Shown: positions 24,901 to 39,900 of the stretch, piece by piece | Layout: every line of letters starts with the position of its first letter | How positions within the stretch are numbered: the stretch's first letter is position 1 | DNA from: Cyclina sinensis | Lineage: Eukaryota > Mollusca > Bivalvia > Venerida > Veneridae | Length of the DNA: 64,000 nt | Assembly: GCA_012932295.1 (NCBI GenBank) | Contig: JAAONU010000123.1 | Span: 5,022,001-5,086,000 of the forward strand | Direction of reading: 5' to 3' | Notes under the pieces: generated by a model | The model's input: only the letters and a program-made list of their open reading frames with translations | The model's database searches: none | Told to the model about the DNA's origin: nothing | Program-made: the position numbers and the translations under genes

Positions 24901-27900
24901 AGCAAAGGTAAACTATTTTATGTAAAACCTTTTCTAGTTTTTAGCTCACCTGGGCACGGAATGCTCCAGGGTGGGCTGTTGTGATAGCTGACTATTTGTT
25001 GTCTGTCAACAAATGTCAGTATTTTCCTGCAAACAACAATATTTCCTAAATGATAGGGCCAGTTTCAAGCAAACTTCAAAACTATGTTCCTGAGTTGGTC
25101 CTCTTTCAGATTCTTTAAAATTAAATGGTTCCATTTAAAACTCAGGTTATAAGAGCAACCAAAAGAAAACAAACTGAAAATATTCTCAGGAACCACCTTC
25201 CCAATTTGAAAATAATTTCACTGAAATGTTCCTAAGGTGCCCCATTATCAAATTCCCTAAAGCCATTTTGGTCCCTTAAGAATCTTGGCCAGCAGAGGCG
25301 AAGGAGGGGGATATGTGTTGTTTCACTATTTGACAATATTTAAAACTTTGAAAATCTTCTCCTCAGAAACCACTAGCACAATGCCAGTATTTTTTATATG
25401 CCCGTCAAAGACAGGACTTATTATGGGATCACCCATGATGGGCGGACGGGTGGCGTCCAGATGTTTGTCCGGAACATAACTCCTACACTATCACATCTTG
25501 ACTTGAAACTTCATAGGCGGATAGATCTCATTGAGACGGAGTGCAGTGCACAAAAACTGTCTCTCTGCACTTCACGATTTTGGAGTTATTCCCCTTTGTT
25601 TAATTTTCTTGTCCGGTATGAATGTAGATTTCAACCTTTACCTTGGCTGACCTGGACCTTAAAGACTGACATTGGTTCTCCGGTAGAACTTTTCCTGTGA
25701 TTGACATTAATGGGATTTGAAGCTAGTGCAATTATGTTGTGGTCAGATTTTATAGCACCTGTCAGTAATCAGGTTAAGCAATTTAATTTATGATGGGAGA
25801 TGGAGAGGTAAAGTATACTAGTAAAATGAAATGTTGCCTGGTCAAGGCATTTCTGTCTACACATTGCTATAGGATTCACTGTTTTCAAACTTGAACTGAA
25901 TTTCGAAGTATGAAAATTGCGCTCAAAATTGAGACTAACACAGTTTGTGAAGCTGTTGCAGAATAATTGTATTAAAAATAAATCTGTAATTTATTAATAA
26001 GATAATTTTCAAACAGGATTATAAACGTCTTGATTAAGTATATTTTGTGGAATAAAAACATTTAGTTTTGCACTGAAACAGCAACATGAGTCTTAGAGAT
26101 ATTACAAATTCTATCAGTAACAAAGTAAATAAGAAGAAACGTTTGAGTGATGGGACAGTTAAAACATACAGTTACACAAAAAGCAGAAAACACTTCGATA
26201 TGTCATTTGCTGATGACATGGAAAAGATGGCATTTGAAAAAATAGAAACAGTTTCGTACTGCTCCTTAGTTATTCTTAGTATTACTTCACAAGTTTCAGA
26301 CATTTCAATGGAAATGTTCTGCTAAGCAGAGCTACAGACCAGAAAATATCTGACAAGAAGATAATGATTTTATGTCCTTGAAGTCAAGATCAGATGCTCA
26401 CCTTCTGTTACAAGACACATTTTCATACAAAACCCTAGAATTACACACTTGTCTGCAGCACCTTGTAAACATTTACAGATTCCCTACAGTGATAAATTGC
26501 CTATGAAGTAATGGCAATATTTTATAGCAATTAGAACTAATCATTAAGAGATTATCTGAGGTCAGCAAGGTGGGTCTTTAACCTACTGGCCTACTTTCTA
26601 GTTTTTTGAAACTACTGAAAAGAAATTTTAAACATATGGGCAATTTTGAAAACAGGTTTTAACCTTTACATACTGACCTGTGTTCTGTTTTTAGAGGTTA
26701 TAGCAAGGAAAAATGTAACAGTGTCTTCAATGGTTATCAGGTGAGCAATATAGGGCCATCATGACCCTCTTGTCTTTAAAACTTGTTTATACATATGAAT
26801 AATTTTATTTCACACATTTACATATACACGTTGATAGTGAAATATTGTTGAAAATCTTCCATGAGATACGGCTCTCCAGAGTGTAAATTCCATATAATTA
26901 TTATTAGATGTAAACTGCAATACATTTCTGCAACAAACCTTAACACATTTGATGCTTTTTGCCTGTAATTATGGTTTCTCTCATACAGATCACAGCGCCA
27001 TCTGAGATAAAAGTATTGATGAGTGCACTGTTGGTGGAGTCAGGTCCCTTTCAAGAAGGAAAGTCTGTGTACAGTTTCCGACAGAATACACCCATGCCTA
27101 GCTACCTTATTGCCATTGTGGGTGGGGATATTGTCTCTAGGTATACATATAAAGTTTACCGTGCCAATTTTTTATGTGTCCAGTGTGTTAAAACTTTGAT
27201 GTAAGACCCTTTGAAAAACCTTTTAGCATTACTAGCTCCACTTTTAAAAGAAAGAAACTAGAGCTATTGTCATGACCCTCTTTTTTGATGTCGGCGTCGG
27301 CATTGGTTAGTCTTTTTGTAAAGGTCCATTTCATCAGACACTATCAAAGCTATTCACTTCAGATTTGGAATACTTGTTCACTATTAAAATAAAAAAATTG
27401 AGTAGGTACTTGTCCTCCCCCACTGATTTTTTTTCACTTCGGAGCGTGCAGTCCATGGACAGGTCTTGTTTTTCTTCTTTCACAACTTTGCTTGCAAACC
27501 TTGTATGTTGCAGTCTCAAACATACCAAGGCAAAATCTTTTCATTTCATAAGACAAAAAAACAGAAGGTGACACATATAATAGGGAAAGTATGTTCCATT
27601 TTACCTTTAAAAATTGGGCAAGAACACAGTAAACTAAAGTAATTATTTGTCCTTGTAAGAAAGTTAATATGATTAAGGAGTGACAGATATTTCCCATGAT
27701 ATTCTTGTGTTCAGTTATCGTAGGAGCTAAGATCCGTAGAAATTTGATAGCTTCTAGATCTTTGAAAAAATCTCTATATGGCTTAGTATTCTAAGTAAGT
27801 GGAAAGCTGAAGTTTGTGGCACAAAATTGTACAAGAAAAGTAATGACAATACATGCATTCTGTTTTACAGACAATTAGGCCCAAGAAGTAAGGTGTGGAC

Positions 27901-30900
27901 AGAGCCAGAACTTTTGGACCGAGCAGCCTATGAATTTGCTGAGGTGAGGTCTTATGGGCAAGTTTGCAACTTTCGATTAAGCATGAATATAGGGTATTAA
28001 ATGCAAGATAGTTAGAAAGTTAAAGCGGAATAAATCTGATGTTTGTCCTCACATTGCATATTGTGAAGTGAAATTTTTTATGAAATAACTGAAATTGTTT
28101 AAGGACGTAGCATAAAAAATCAATGTTGAAACTTTAGCTGTACAAGAGCATATACATCATGGCCTGTAATAACATGAACATTTAAATACTGTAACTAGAT
28201 TGTTTTGATGAAGAGAGGTAAATTAAAAGAAGTGAAAATACTGTCTGTATATATGGTAATAGAAAATATCCATATTTGAAAATCTGGATAGCAAGAGTTA
28301 ATACAAAGGCAACTGAAACAGGTAAATTTCATTTAGACATCAAAGGAAGAAATAAAAGATAATTGCTTATAATTTCTACAATTATACCTGTACAGTCAGG
28401 CCAGAATAGAAATGGAATAACACCTTAATTCATTAAATGTCATTACAATATTTTGTATCTGCACTAGTTGCTTAATAACTTCTACAGTTGTTATTGAACA
28501 AAAAAAACTGGAATGAAGCAATGGTGTTCTACAGAAACATTCTTTGTTCCTTTTGTATTTACCTTTTGTGATAAACAGGTAACGAGATACAACAAAACAT
28601 GCAGTGCTACAGAAAAAAGTTTCATGCCCTTGTCAAACTCAAAGATTAGTGTTTCAACATTTTTTGTTTGTTTTTGAACTAAAAATTTCTAAATTGAATA
28701 TTTTTTCTGCTTCCAGACAGAGAAGATGCTGACAACAGCTGAGAACCTTCTCGGCCCCTATGTTTGGGGCCACTATGACCTTCTTGTACTACCCCCATCT
28801 TTTCCCTATGGTGGAATGGAAAATCCTTGTCTCACGTTTGTTACACCTACTCTGCTGGTAAGTGGTTCAAGAAGTTAAATGTCCTACTTATCTCCCCTGA
28901 AGTTATAAAGCGACTTACTGGATCTGTCATTCTGTTAAGTTACCTAGGGGAATCACATGTATTTGAGTTTTTAGCTCACCTGAGCATATGATCAGGGTGA
29001 GCTATTGGGATCACCCAGTGTCTGGTGTCTGTCATCAGTCGTCAACATTTTACTTCATCTCCTCCAAAACCACAAGGCCATTTTCAACTTGACAGAAATT
29101 TTCTGTATGTTGCCTTTTTAAAAAGAAAAAAATGATCAACCTTTGCGCTCCATTGCTCATTTCAAAAAAAAAAAAAGAAAAATTTAAACAAAATCTCATC
29201 CTAAACTGCGCTGTCATTTTCCACCAAATTTCACAGAAATGTTCAATACATAACCCTCTATTAAAATTGCTCGAATGGTTCAGCTCCATTGCAAAAAATG
29301 GACACCAGAGCTATAAAATCGATTTTTGTCGATGTTTGGCTTCAAATGACATTTCCTCACAATCTCAAGGCCATTTTCAACCAAACTTAACAGAAATATT
29401 CCTTATACTGTCTTTTTCTGTAATTGCTCAAACTGTTCCTCTCCATTGCACAAATGGGGTGCAAAAGCTAAAAATAGAAAAAAAATCGAACAATATCTGT
29501 CTGTGAACTGCAAGGTTGTTGTCCACCAAATTTCACAGAAATGTTCCCTAAAAAGCTCTCTTTTTAAATTTCTAAAATGGTTTGGCTCTTTTGCCCAAAA
29601 TGGCCACTAGAACTAAAAAAAGATTTTCATCAATATTTGCTGTCGATGACATCTCACAAACCACCGAGCCATTTCCCTTCAAACTGTACAGAAATTTTCC
29701 TTATATTGTCCTTTCCTAAAAAAAACTCAAACTATTCTGCTCTATTGCACAGAAGGGCTACAAAAGCTTAAAATAGAAAAAAAAATCAGACAGCATCACC
29801 TTGTTAACAGAAAGGTCATTTTCCATCAAATTTCTCAGAAATGTTCATCATATAGCCCTTATCTGATTTTCTATTTGCATAAAATGGCCACCAGAGCTAA
29901 AAGAAGATTTTTGTCAATATTTTACTTCAAATGACATCTCCTCACAAAGCACAAGGCCATTTTCAGCCAAACTTTACAAATGTTCAACTGCCCTTTTAAT
30001 AAGCCGAAAGGGACTACAGTGACAGTCATGTATTTTGATAAGCCCTTGGTTGTCTGTCTCTTAGCAATTTCATGTCTGGTCTGTATCTTTTGAACCTATT
30101 TAATCAAATTGATTCTACTTGGCAGAAATATTAACAATAGTGAGATGGTGTGCAGAGCAAAGGTTCCAGCTTTCTTAGATCTAGGTCAAGGTCACACTCA
30201 GTCATTATGATTTAATGAGTCAAATTACGTGTCCACTCTGTATCTCTTGAACTGATTTAATCAAATTGAAATTACTTGGCAGAAATATTAACCATAACAA
30301 GACTATTTGCGAAGCATAGGTTCCGGCTTTCTCAGCTCAAGGTCACACTTAGTCATTATGAATAAATGTGTCAAGTTTCTTGTCTGTTCTTTATCACCTG
30401 AATTGAAACTACTTAGCAGAAAAAGTAACTATATTGATGTGAAAAGCGCAGGTTCCAGCTGGCTTGGATCATGGTCAGGGTCAAACTGAGTCATTATGAT
30501 TTGATGTGTCAAATTTTGTGTCCACACTGTATCTCTTGAACCAATTGAAGGTGATTAAAACTACTAGGCAGAAATGTTAACTATAATTAAACAATATGCA
30601 GAGGAGGTTCCAGCTTCCTTGCGTCAAGGTCAAAGTCACTCTTAGTCATTTTGTTTTGTATAATTTGTGGAATAATTGTGTCTGCTGTGTATCTCTTGAT
30701 TGGATTGAAGGGACATATTATGTTATGCAAGTAGTTGTCCATCAGTTTGTGGGGTTGTCTGTCAGTTGGCAATTTTTGTTTGGCAGAAATGTAATTTAAA
30801 TATATAGATGTTATACCATAATGAGATGATGGCAGACATGGGTCATAGTCAAGGATACTTACAAGCCTCTTGACATACTTATCTTGAACTTGTTGCTACT

Positions 30901-33900
30901 TACATGTAACCTTGGAAGCATAATACACTAACCATAAAATCTGCTGGACTGGCTGTTAGTAAGGTAAAACGTGACTAAACAACTGATCAGTAATAAGGCG
31001 TGATTTATGGATTTTTGACATTTCATTGGATATTAATTTATAAGCAGACACAAATTTCTACTTGATGGACATGCCATATTATTATTTTTCAAACAATATC
31101 CCAATGTGAAAATACACTGTAGTGTGAATTTCCAATTTTACAACACTTAAATGAAAAAGAATTTGTTAATAAATGTTTTGAACTTTTAGCAAATGTTGTT
31201 ATAATATTGTCCTTAGAAATAAACAAGGTCTTATTATGTTTCCTGTTGGAAAGTGTTTATCAACTGTGAAAAAAAGTTTTCTACTGTCAGTAGCTTTCTT
31301 TGGGCATATATTGCCCCCCTTCAGTGGAGGTCTTAATTTGAACAGTTTCACTCCATTGTACATAAGGGCTGCAAAAGCTAAAAATAGAAAAAAAATCAAA
31401 CCACAACACCTTAACAGCAAGGACATTTCCACCAAATTTCTCAGAAATGTTCCTTATAAAGCCCTCTATGAAAAAGGGCTGCCAGAGTCTGAAAAAGATT
31501 TTCATCAACATTAATTTTGGCTTCAAATAGAAAACTGCAAAGCTACTTTCAACCAAAATGTTTGTTATAATGCTGTTTTCTACAATTCTTCCATTGCACA
31601 TAAGGGCTGTTAAAACTAAAAATAGAAAAAAAATCAAACAACATCACATCATTTTCACCAAACTAATGGAAATGTTCCTTAAACAGCCACAATTAAAATT
31701 GCTCAAATGATTATGCTCTGCTGCACAAAATGGTCACCATAGCTGAATGAGGAATTTATGTAATATTTGTCTTCAAATAACATCTCAAAAACTGCAATGC
31801 CATTTTTCATCAAACTTTATAGAAGTGTTTCTTATATAATATTGCCTTTTTTTCTAAAATTACTCAAACAGTTGTACTCCATTGCATTTAAAAGCCACAT
31901 GCTAAAGATAGAAAAAATTCAAATGACTTTTCCTCCTCAACTTCAAGGTCTCTTTGTACCAAATTTTATAAAAAAAATATTCCTTATATTTCCTTTTTCT
32001 AAATTTGCTTAAAAGGTTCCATTCCATTGCACCAGAGCTTAAAAAAGAAAAATATACATAAGACATCTTTTTCTTTTTAGCTCACCTGAGCCGTAGGCTC
32101 ATGGTGAGCTATTAGGATCGATCAATGTCCGTCGTACATCGTCTGTCATCTGTCCACACTTAGTTTGTTAACACTCTAGTGGTGACATTCTTGCCTCAAT
32201 TGTCATGAAACTTAGTCAGGATGTTTGTCCCAGTGATTACTCAGACGAGTTCAAACATGGGTTATCTGGGATGAAAAACTAGGTCACATGGCCCAAAAAT
32301 AGGAAACCTTGTTAACAATCTAGAGGCTACATTTTCAGTCAAAATATCCTGGAAATTTGTCAGAAAGGTTGTTTCGATGACTTCTAGCTCAAGTTTGAAT
32401 ATGGGTCATTTGGGTTCAAAAACTATGTCACAGAGCCCAAATATGAAAAAAATATGTTAACACTCTAGAGGTTACATTTTCAGTCCAAATAACCTGTAAA
32501 TTTGTCAGAAAGGTTATTAAGATGATTTCTAGCTAAAGGTCAAATATGGGTCATGTGGGGTCAAAAACTAGGTCACAGAGCCCAAAAAGAACACTCTAGA
32601 GGCTACTTTTTTTAGTTCAAATATCCTAGAAATTTGTCAGAAAGGTTGTTTCACTGATTTCTAGCTCAGTTTTGGATATGGGTCATCTTGGGTCAAAAAC
32701 TAGGTCACAGAGCCTAAAAATAGAAAAACCTTGTTAACGCTCTAGAGGCTACTTTTTCAGTCCAAATATCCTGCAAATTTGTCAGAAAGGTTGTTTCGAT
32801 ATCTAGCAAAAGTTCGAATATGGGTCATCTGAGATCAAAAATTAGGTCACAGAGCCCAAATATGGAAAACCTTGTTAACATTCTAGAGGCTACATTTTCA
32901 GTCCGAATATCCTGAAATTTTGTCAGAGAGCTTGTTTCAGTGATTTCTAGCTCTGATACGAATATGGGTCGCCTGGGATCAAAAACTAGGTCACAGAGCC
33001 CAAAAATGGAAAAACCTTGTAAACACTATAGAGGCAACATTTTCAGTCCAAATGACCTGGAAATTTGTCAGAAAAGTTGTTTTGGTAATTTTTAGGTCAT
33101 TTTCGAATATGGGTCATTTGGGGTCAATAAATCAGGTCAATAACAATTTTGTTTAAAGCAGTCATACTCAGGTGAGCGATACAGGGCCATCATGCCCCTC
33201 TTGTTCTTTGTAGTATAAAATATAAGATCTTTGAAAATCTTCAGTTGAAAATGTAATATTGCTTCTGAGATTTACTTAACAGCAGACTTACAGCTTAAGT
33301 ACTCATGCTACTACTCTTGTTTTGTATCTATTTTTGGGTCTTATAACCCACAAGGTTACTCTCCCAGAAAATTCCAGAATTGTCACAGTTGGAACAGTTT
33401 ACATTATTTGGTTCCAGTATTGAAAAAAAAGAGCAGTTTTCCTTTACAATGGTTCTGATAAGATTTCACTGATCTTATTGGTTTTTGTTGATGCATCTAT
33501 CTGTATTTCATATACAGTCATTCTTCAATGGCTCAGACTCACTTTGATTTCCTTGATGGCTCGAAACTTATGCTTGGCACTGAGTTTTTGTTCTTATATT
33601 TCTGTGTAATAAACTTGGCTCGAAGTCACAACACTTGAATTATTCTGTGCCTAGCGGCGTTTTTATGGTCCCAACTTGGTAATTTACACCTTTCATTGTT
33701 CTCAAGGGTCAAACTACTAACATGGGTGTGAATTGTCTCACAGGTGTCATAAATGTGAAATGGGACGATTGATCCGTTGATTTAATTTCAGCCAATTGCA
33801 ATGTTATAGGTGTTTGTTTTCTTTTAACTTTAAATCTGTTGAAATCAGTAAAACACCTTAATTTTAAAATGGTTTCAGTTTTAATGACATGACATGAGTG

Positions 33901-36900
33901 GATCTTGTCTTTTGAAGAAATAGATAATTCAAAAGCAGTTCACTGCAACTTACACAAAAAGACCAGTTTTATAAAGTTTATCAGGCAAAAATTGCTGTAA
34001 AGGTATGTTATCATCGTGACGATAAACCATAACAATATTTCGGTATATTTGCCAGTGGTGTAGCGTATTATTTCCTTTAAGATTGAATCTTTTGCCATTT
34101 AGCAATAAAGGAAACACCCATATTTATAGTCGTATTTTTTATAAAGAAACTTAGAATCATAAAATGACGAAGAAATTTGGAAAAGGTTAAAAATAAAAAC
34201 AGATAAGATAAAGAAACTAATTCAGAAGCTATATTATAAGTTCATGATAACAAGCCAGTATTATACAACAATGTTTGATTTTATAGCTCGAGCTATTTGA
34301 GGCTCAAAATATTTCTTGAGGTTCCGACGACTTCGAGCCATGAAGGAATGGCTGTACTTTGTTGCAGATGTTACAAATATTGATGTTTTTTTCACATTTT
34401 TGTGTTAAAAGAAAGATTTCTATAGGGCTTTAAGATAAATCATGAAATAATAATATGAAGAAAGGTGTACATTTGCATAGATGCAAAATGTATGCAAAGG
34501 TTAAATACAAGACTTTTTGTGAGACAGTTTGATAAAATAACATTGAACATTAAGATATTGCTATTTTTATTACAAAATTATTATTGTATTGTTACAAGCA
34601 GTTCTAAAATGTTTCTGTCATGTTGTACAGGCAGGCGATCGTTCCCTTGCCGATGTTGTGGCTCACGAAATCTCTCACAGCTGGACAGGTAACCTGGTCA
34701 CCAATAAAACCTGGGATCATTTCTGGTATGTATTTTGAATCTGACAGGCTTTGAGACTTGACACTTTAAGTATTTTCAATATTGTTCTTTTTTAGTTTTA
34801 TTTATACTTTCTTTTTTTATATCTGTTCTATCAAGTTCATGTAACTTTTATTTATCCAGCTCAATGACATGGGTTCAAACTAGGGATGGGAACGAATGTT
34901 CGAATATTCAAATACTCGAAAATCAACCAAATATTCGAATCTAAAAAATCAAATTCGAACATTCTAAAATGATTTTTTTTTTTCAAATAAAGCACCGTTG
35001 ATTTTTATAAATGTAAGCATTCTGATTATGCAAAAAAAACAAACCATGTTTGGTATTGTGTTTCTTTATCGCGTGTCAAAAATGACCCAATTAACAATAA
35101 AATTGCAATGCATAATTGGGAGGGGCAGTCGTTACGGATTAACAGTTTGCCACAGGCGTAGTTGTGATACCATTTATTCTTTTGTTCATATTAATTGGGG
35201 CCCGTTTATTTCACAAATTTTAGAAGTTGTTTGTCTCACAATATTCAAGGATTAACGTCATGTTTTACGAAAACGAACAACCAGTCACGTTATAACTCTA
35301 TTGATATTACTTTTTCAGTTGCCCAATCAGTAGAATAGCTCAAATATTTTCCTCTTATAAGTTTATTTGAAAAAAATATCATCCTCGCATTATGTTTGAT
35401 CATCGCTTAACAATATTGAAATAAGCTGTATGGGAAAAAAAACAAAAAACAAAACAAAAAAACTTGCACCCCTCTCGTGATTGGACTTATTTCACGCGGT
35501 TTTGATGAACGGAATATATTATGTATTGCCTTTCCATAAAACAAGCCATTTCTACGCCATTTCTAGATAATACATAGCTGTTTCCCCGACAACGTACAGG
35601 TGATAAAACTGTATCAATGTTCGGATACCAAAATTCGGGTAACTGATAACTGGAAAACGAATATTCGAATATATTCGAATATGGCAAAGCGAATATTCGA
35701 ATACTGATTTTAGTATTTGTTCCCATCTCTAGTTCAAACCATTACTCTTGCCAAGTGTATGAAATATGAAAATTCTCTAGAGATTCAATCCAGTGACCGC
35801 CAGATTGTGGGTCTGATGTTTACCCTTCAACCAGTCTTCCCTTAAGTCACTCCCCTTTTCTTCAAGTTAGTAGGTGACTGTTTAACTAGTTTTGTCCTGA
35901 TTCACTGTGGCAAGTAACTGATTGCTTGTGTTGCCTTATTTGAAGGTTGAATGAAGGCAACACAATGTTTGTAGAGAGAAAGATAGCTTCGCTATTGGTT
36001 GGTGGTGAAACATTCCGTCAGTTCAAAGCGTACTGTGGCTGGAACACACTCATTGAAACTGTAAGTTTTATTGACATGTGTCTTTTGAAAAACTTGAAAC
36101 CAAACTGTCAGTTTATCCATGAAATATCATACTTTCTGTCAAATAAGTGAGGAAGAGAAAAATAAGTGCTGGAAATGTTAGTTGTTCTGTCTCTGACCGA
36201 GAGGATGGAAAAAGAAGTACAGTCAACTCCATATAATAACGAGATCGTCAGGACCAGTCAGTTTACCTCATTATAACCGAATCTGGTTTTACACCATACT
36301 TAATTTACCAACACCGTAAAAAGCAGAAATTAACAAGACCTGTCCCCAGACAGCACGCTCCACTTTTTAGTGCTGGATAAAAAAATTATAAGCTTAGTGA
36401 AGAGGCCCAAGTGAAAAAATAAAATTGAGTGGGAGAGGGCATTACTCATGTAAGAAAATTTTTTTGTGGATGGGGGGTGGGGGTCTGACGGGGGAGGAGG
36501 TTAGTAAGAGCATGAAATACTTGCGTAATTTTTTTTTTTTTTTTTTTGTAAAAATCGGGTTGGAGGTGAAAAGAATTATCGAAAAGAATCACAAATTAGC
36601 AGATGCATCCAATAATTGTCGTAATCTTCAGGCAAGGTTTACATAAGCACGTTCATGTGTAACCGTTCAAAATGATTCAGCAAAATGACAGTTGTTCCAT
36701 TTTTATCATGTGGTCAACATTATTCAGTTAGATATGGTGCTTTACTGTTACTGTGGTCGAAAGTATTTCTTTTCTAGCAAACAGAACTCAAACAAGGTAA
36801 GGATTTCATGCCTTGTTACAGAAACGTCTGGTAATTTTGAGAAAAAAAAACAAAAATTAGATAACATCAGTCAAATTTAACTTCTTTGTTCATGTCTTAT

Positions 36901-39900
36901 ACACCCTGCACAACGAAGTTGTAAGTGGAGTACTGAAATCAGTTTGGCTGACCGTCGGGCTGTTGTGTTTTGTTTGTCTGTGACGTAACTCAAAAACTAT
37001 TGAAGGTATCAGCTTGAAACTTCATAGATGGATAGATCTCTGAGGAGAGGTGCAGTACCCTAGAACCATAACCCTTTTTCTCCATAATTTTGGAATTATT
37101 ACCCTTTGAAAGTTTTCAAACTCAAATTTTGTCCGGGGCATATTAACAGAGGTATCAACTTGAAACTTCATAGATATATAGATTTCATTAAGTAGAAGTG
37201 CAGTGCCCAAGAACCTTAACTCTTTTTTGCACAATTTTAGAGTGATCACCCTTTGTAATTTTTCATACTTGATTTTTAAATACATTACTGACAAAGTGGC
37301 ATGTGGGTGGTATTAACACCAGGACATTGGCACAGCCCATGTAACCAATACACTGGTTTCAAGGATATTCTCACTTGTTACTTAAACGCAAAAGAAAGTT
37401 GTCACACAGAAAATTGCACGTAATTTGGTTTTTATTGTGAAAATTTGCTGCGGCGCAGTTGCCAATATTCTCATTAAGCCCAATCTTGAGGTGAACGATA
37501 GATTTTTACAAAAATGTAGGGACAAAGGCAGGGACCAAGAATTCATCATGTTGTAAGCAGTGTCCTGCTAAAACTGATCTCGTTGTAAGTGGAGTAGACT
37601 GTAGTAAGTTAATACATAAATATGAGGCTAACATGGTAAGTTTGACTGTTTGGTTTGAAGTGTTTTCGCACTTCTCTATGAACAGGAAAAACGGAGTTTG
37701 ATATTCTTTTTTAATCAGGCTGAATGAAGGAAATACAGAATTTGTGGAAAGAAAGATTGTAGCAAACCTGAAAGAAGGAGAGAGATATCGACAATTTCTT
37801 GCACACAAAGGCTGGTCTTTGTTAATTGAATCAGTAAGTTGGTTAGCTGTGATCCATTGATTACCTTGTTTTGTGCATGCAGATTATACATTTACATAAC
37901 TTGTTACAGATGAGTACACACTTATTTGATATTTACATAATTTTTACCTTTGACAACTGTATCAGAAAACTCATTTTAGCTCAGTGGTCCTAAGAGATAT
38001 TAAGATAGGTTGATGCTCACCTGATGTGTTTTTCCATGACATGTATTTTAAATATTTCATAAAAAATATAGTTTTTTTATATACAGGCACTCGCTGTTCT
38101 TAAAACTACCTATTGTTCATTTGTACTGTATAGCACAATAGTATTATTGCACGAGTTATGTGATGAAAGTCCATATGATTGAATGATGTTCAAACAAGAG
38201 CTGTCTCAATAAGGTTACAATGGTCTCCCACCCCACCCACAAAGCATTGCATTCAAAACACTAGCATAAAGTGATGGCAAATAAAAGATCAATTTATATT
38301 TTAAGTTTCAAAGGCATGTTGAAGATAAAAAAAAATCATCATTAAATTAAATATATGGATATTTTAAAAAGTTCTTGTCAGTCCCTTTGATAGTTTACAA
38401 GTTATGCTCAAGACGAAAATTTCATTATAATATTACACAAGCGATTTTCATTTGGTTTTACACCTGCCTATTTATTGTTATGGAAAATAATTTCCAAACT
38501 AGGTAGAATTTTTGTAAAACTGATTTTATTTTTAAGCTCTTCCAGTTTTATGCCTCAGAAGGTAAGAATATTAAAATTGTGTCCGGGCTGTAACAAGTCT
38601 TCAGAGGTCAGCACATCAAGATGATGTGTCACATGCAATACTCATGCTATACTCATGCTAAATGTCAAGGTCAAACTTTGAGTTTAAAAATCAACAAATT
38701 CTGTATATATGCACATAAAAGTGTCTGGACTGTAGTTCACTTACCATACATACTCATCTATAAGACTCACTTGTGTATAAGACGCCCCCCCCCCCCCCCC
38801 CAAATTCAGTTTGAAAATATTTATCTTTTTCATTGACCCTATTATAAGACGCAGTATGAAATGAAGAAGATTTGAGGAATTGTTATTGGATCATATAAAT
38901 GTAATTTATACAAATTCTGCACTCTCGTTCAGCTTCTGCAATGATTCCAACCACAAATTATAAGGTTGATTTTGAAATTTTAAAGAATGGCTCTAGAACC
39001 ATTGATGATATATATAATTATGTTGGCTGGTGATGGATAGTGGTTCAGCAAAGTCATTTTTGGGGTCAAGAAAAATAGAAAAATTCACTTGTAGTTGCAC
39101 CCCCCCCCCCCCCCTAATCTAAGTATGAATTCTGTGTTAAAAAAGTGTCTCTAATAGGCAAGTAGTGACGGTATGCATTGCATAAAAGGATTTTGAAAAT
39201 ACTTGAGGCGAAAGTTAATGAACACCCTCGAGTCAAATTATATCCTAACTTGACTTCAAGACTTGTCATAATATAAAATATAATATAGTTTGTCTGCTAG
39301 TGTCAATAAAAGATCTGCATAAGACTTGCAGTCGCTCAACTGTAAAATTGTAAAGGTTGATGAAAATCAAAAATTGAAAACACTCAAATATGCTATACCT
39401 GCCGAATTTTTCTGTTTGTGTGCTTAATTCTGTGCTTCATAATTTTAAACACTTTACCATCCAGGAATTACTTGTGGGCCTTAAACGCAGTCTCAAATTG
39501 ACCCAATTTGGGCACACTTGTGCATCCAAGGAGTTCAACTCAGGAAAGCACAAAGTTCAGACTGACAAATACTAGTTTTTATGGTTCCCAACGGGGATGT
39601 TTTAAGTTGCGGCCTTGTCCGTCTGTCCGTCCGTCCCAAAATTTTGTCCGGACAATTTCTGTACAACCACTGGCTTGAATTTACTCAAACTTAATAGGAA
39701 GCTCACAAAGTTATACCCCTTTGATACTTTTTCAGCTGTAATTTTTGTCCAAACTATTCCTCAGCAACCATTGACTGGAATTCATTGAAACTCATTAGGA
39801 AGCCACACTACCAAGAGCACATGTGTGTTTTACCAGCATGTTCTGGTTCAGTGATTTTTCTTAGATTTATGCCCTGATGCCTTTTCATTTAGTGATTTTG

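Noticed and set aside
29050..32012. Several 60-124-codon ORFs on both strands
   Set aside because: All fall in tandem-unit repeats of nested elements, have low-complexity Lys/Phe-rich translations and lack splice context.
36425..36646. 73-codon ORF
   Set aside because: It includes G- and T-runs inside the pogo-like element and encodes low-complexity sequence.
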